Source of the DNA: Druceiella hillmani
Lineage: Eukaryota > Arthropoda > Insecta > Lepidoptera > Hepialidae
Length of the DNA stretch: 64,000 nt
Reading direction: 5' to 3'
NCBI GenBank assembly: GCA_039881145.1
Contig: JAYKKI010000139.1
Location: forward strand, 1,674,001 to 1,738,000
In this document: positions 61,790 through 64,000 of the stretch, in pieces
Numbering within the stretch: position 1 is the stretch's first letter
Layout: each line of letters starts with the position of its first letter
The notes under the pieces: model-generated
What the model saw: only the letters and a program-made list of their open reading frames with translations
The model's database searches: none
Told to the model about the DNA's origin: nothing
Program-made: the position numbers and the translations under genes

Positions 61790-64000
61790 TTTTGTCAAAT
61801 TTATTGCAAAAATTTTGTTACGTCATTTTTAAAATATATACATAAATATAAAAAAAGAGTTTAAAATACACGAGAGAATTAAAAAAGAGGATTTATTAGG
61901 ATTTATTTTTCATAACTTTATTAGAGTAATTTATAAGTTGAGAGTATGATGTATGCAAATTATCCTTGGTCTGAAATGAAGTAATTTTTTTCATATTTCA
62001 CATAATAATATTAAACCAAAGTGACTGACATATTTGTTTTGTCTGATATTTACACGTGAGAAAAAAACATTTACAAAAAATTTCCTTTAAAAATTAACAG
62101 TTTTTAATCTGTACGTTTTTTTACGGTTTCCTTAACTATACTTAATTACGTTTTGGATTTTATTTCCTCAACCAAATTTGCTCGTAATTTCTTCATGAAA
62201 AATGTCTTTAAATCTTTCCCTTTTTTAAGGTTTTTGGGGACAAACTATTATAAAAGGGGTCGTTGTTAATTTTTAAGTGGTAAATAATAATGAGAAGTCT
62301 AGTATCGAAGAACTAAAATTTTATGTTTTTTTCTTATATACCTCTTACACATGATTCAATTATTACTGAATAATTGATCTGAAGTATGAAACATGTTCCT
62401 AAAAGACAAGATAAATTTATACAATTTTTAGTAAAACCGCGACACCGGATCCAAATTACTTCGTATTCTTAAAAAAGCACAGCAATAAACATAAAAATTA
62501 ATGAAATAATGGCAAAAATAGCCATTTTATTTAAAAAATATAAATTTAATATTAATACATAAAATAGAATTTGCATATACTTTTTCTTAAGTGTCTGGGA
62601 CTAATCTTTTGAAACCACGTATTAGATTTAAAATAATAATTCTGCATAGAAAGCACATAATTTTAATATAATTACGATCGATTATTTATCAATATTAAGA
62701 AGCTTATTTAGCTTTTATTTGTAGTTTATAATAAATTAAACGTAACAAATCGATTGTTTAAATAAATTAATATACATTTCCACTTAATATATATTTCTAT
62801 CCAATTGAAAATAACTTTATATTAAGTCATGTGTTTAATGAAGACTGTAATTTAGAAAAATATAAACAGGGAATCTCGCTATACCAAAATATATCACCGT
62901 TCAAGCGATGGCAAATTTTTGGTTTTTGCTACTGAATTAAGCTAAACAACGGAACGGTAAAGTGTCCAAAAAAAACCGACGAAAAACGGTCTTGCGTTAG
63001 AGAAAGAGGCTATCGTTTAAAAAAGCTGGTGTTTCTAAACACCGATTGCTTTTTTTAATTCCAACAAATCATTTATTGTTTTTTATGGTCAACATAAGTA
63101 GCTTTTTTGCTCTTTTCGTTTGTTTTAATTTTACGTGGCTTTTTGAATGACGCTATCGGGACTAAAATTCTATGGTTTAGTGTTGTAGATCTAGGTGTAA
63201 AGACTATGACAGGACACAAGCTGCATTTTATCTCATGTTAATGATTGAAAGAATTCCGTGGGAAAACTATCCAAAAAACGTTATGAAAAATAACTTTACA
63301 TTTCTTAAAAAAATAAAAATTTCTCAATTGTCTCCTTCCAATTTAAACAAAACATTTAAAAGGTAAATTTTTTTTCTTAATGTAAAGTGTCATATTTATT
63401 TTTGTGACACTAAAACCTAACAACAATATTTGGGCTTTCTCCACTCTCCTTTCACCTACCTTAAATATATGGCCGCAGATGAACCTTTGTTGGGTACGTA
63501 TTAAAGTGCACATACATTTTCACAGGCAGAAAAATTTGAAACATATTTATTTAGAATGAAGCAAAACATCTTAAAAATTAAATACCGAAAGGAAATCCAA
63601 TTTTCGTATATTTGCTTGTAACATATTGCTTTCTTTTTTCCAGTACCTTTTATAACATTAAACAAAATTGTTATAACAACATTAAACAAAATTGTTATTA
63701 ACATGTAATAATGTTTTCCTTCATGTAATCTGAATTAGCTGGCTTCAGTAATCCGACATAAATTCGGACAGGCTAAGAAATAGCATAATAATTTAAAATA
63801 AACCACAATTAAAACCAACAAGCTGAGAATGTTCTCGCAGAATTCTAAACAAATGAAATATCATCAAAGTTTACGAGAAACCACCGTGAAACCAATTCTC
63901 TCCTGGAGATTTTTCCCACGTTTTCACTTTGCAGTTTAACAAGTTAATTATACCGGAAGTTGGTGGCAGGTGACAAAGTATTTCCGAGAATTAAATTTTT
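61790..64000. other. Gene-free stretch to the window end
   Basis: No gene recognised. AACATTAAACAAAATTGTTAT is repeated twice with a 24-bp period (63654-63700). The last 150 bases are slightly GC-richer (CCACCGTGAAACCAATTCTC) and might belong to something beyond the window. Confidence 0.5.
63654..63700. repeat. Two-unit tandem repeat, period 24 bp
   Basis: The unit from AACATTAAAC to AATTGTTAT occurs twice in succession. Confidence 0.9.

Overview
The window reads as gene-free nuclear DNA from an animal, most likely an arthropod and probably an insect. It is very AT-rich (by eye around 70% A+T). It is crowded with long (TA)n microsatellites, dispersed and tandem repeats, and decayed transposons of arthropod-type families. 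I found no intact protein-coding gene, rRNA, tRNA, CRISPR array or bacterial-type operon. Nearly all open frames of 60-105 codons are chance frames in AT-rich sequence, or run through microsatellites and repeats. The window could be intergenic or lie inside a very large intron; the sequence does not decide which.

The most informative material is a family of sequences derived from a Penelope-like retroelement (PLE). A broken PLE endonuclease reading frame (GIY-YIG type) lies at 13857-14399 on the + strand. About 470 bp downstream is a terminal repeat containing a compact hammerhead self-cleaving ribozyme motif (14882-14922). The same terminal sequence recurs at 7899-8159, 18105-18383, 32896-32997, 41133-41204 and 61700-61789. 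The first two of these are head-to-head inverted pairs with the same central junction, and one has an apparent 13-bp target-site duplication. I interpret them as small non-autonomous units mobilised as such.

DNA transposons are represented by a Tc1-type transposase pseudogene (11868-12836) and an older, stop-ridden C-terminal transposase fragment of another mariner/Tc lineage (15472-15760).

Other repeats fall into four groups. (a) A dispersed family marked by GTGCCAAATTTCA, GGACAGACGGAC and ATAAGGGTTCC-like words occurs at 830-897, 30420-30600, 38130-38330, 45590-46110 and 48755-48875, as a three-unit array at 21395-22470, and as an inverted pair at 54970-55200 and 57477-57707. (b) A repeat of about 120 bp occurs in short tandem runs at 45205-45525 and 58970-59185. 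(c) A diverged tandem repeat of about 160 bp lies at 10355-10990. (d) There are many short local duplications.

Several hairpins stand out. They are a perfect 61-bp inverted repeat (23097-23228), a precursor-microRNA-like hairpin best formed on the minus strand (56425-56504), a 24-bp near-perfect hairpin (22077-22129), and a GC-rich segment with nested complementary stems (7008-7071). A few GC-elevated segments (33823-34026, 34480-34615, 36775-36990, 38460-38770, 56820-56965, 59680-59930) could be old exons or conserved non-coding elements, but nothing here proves it.
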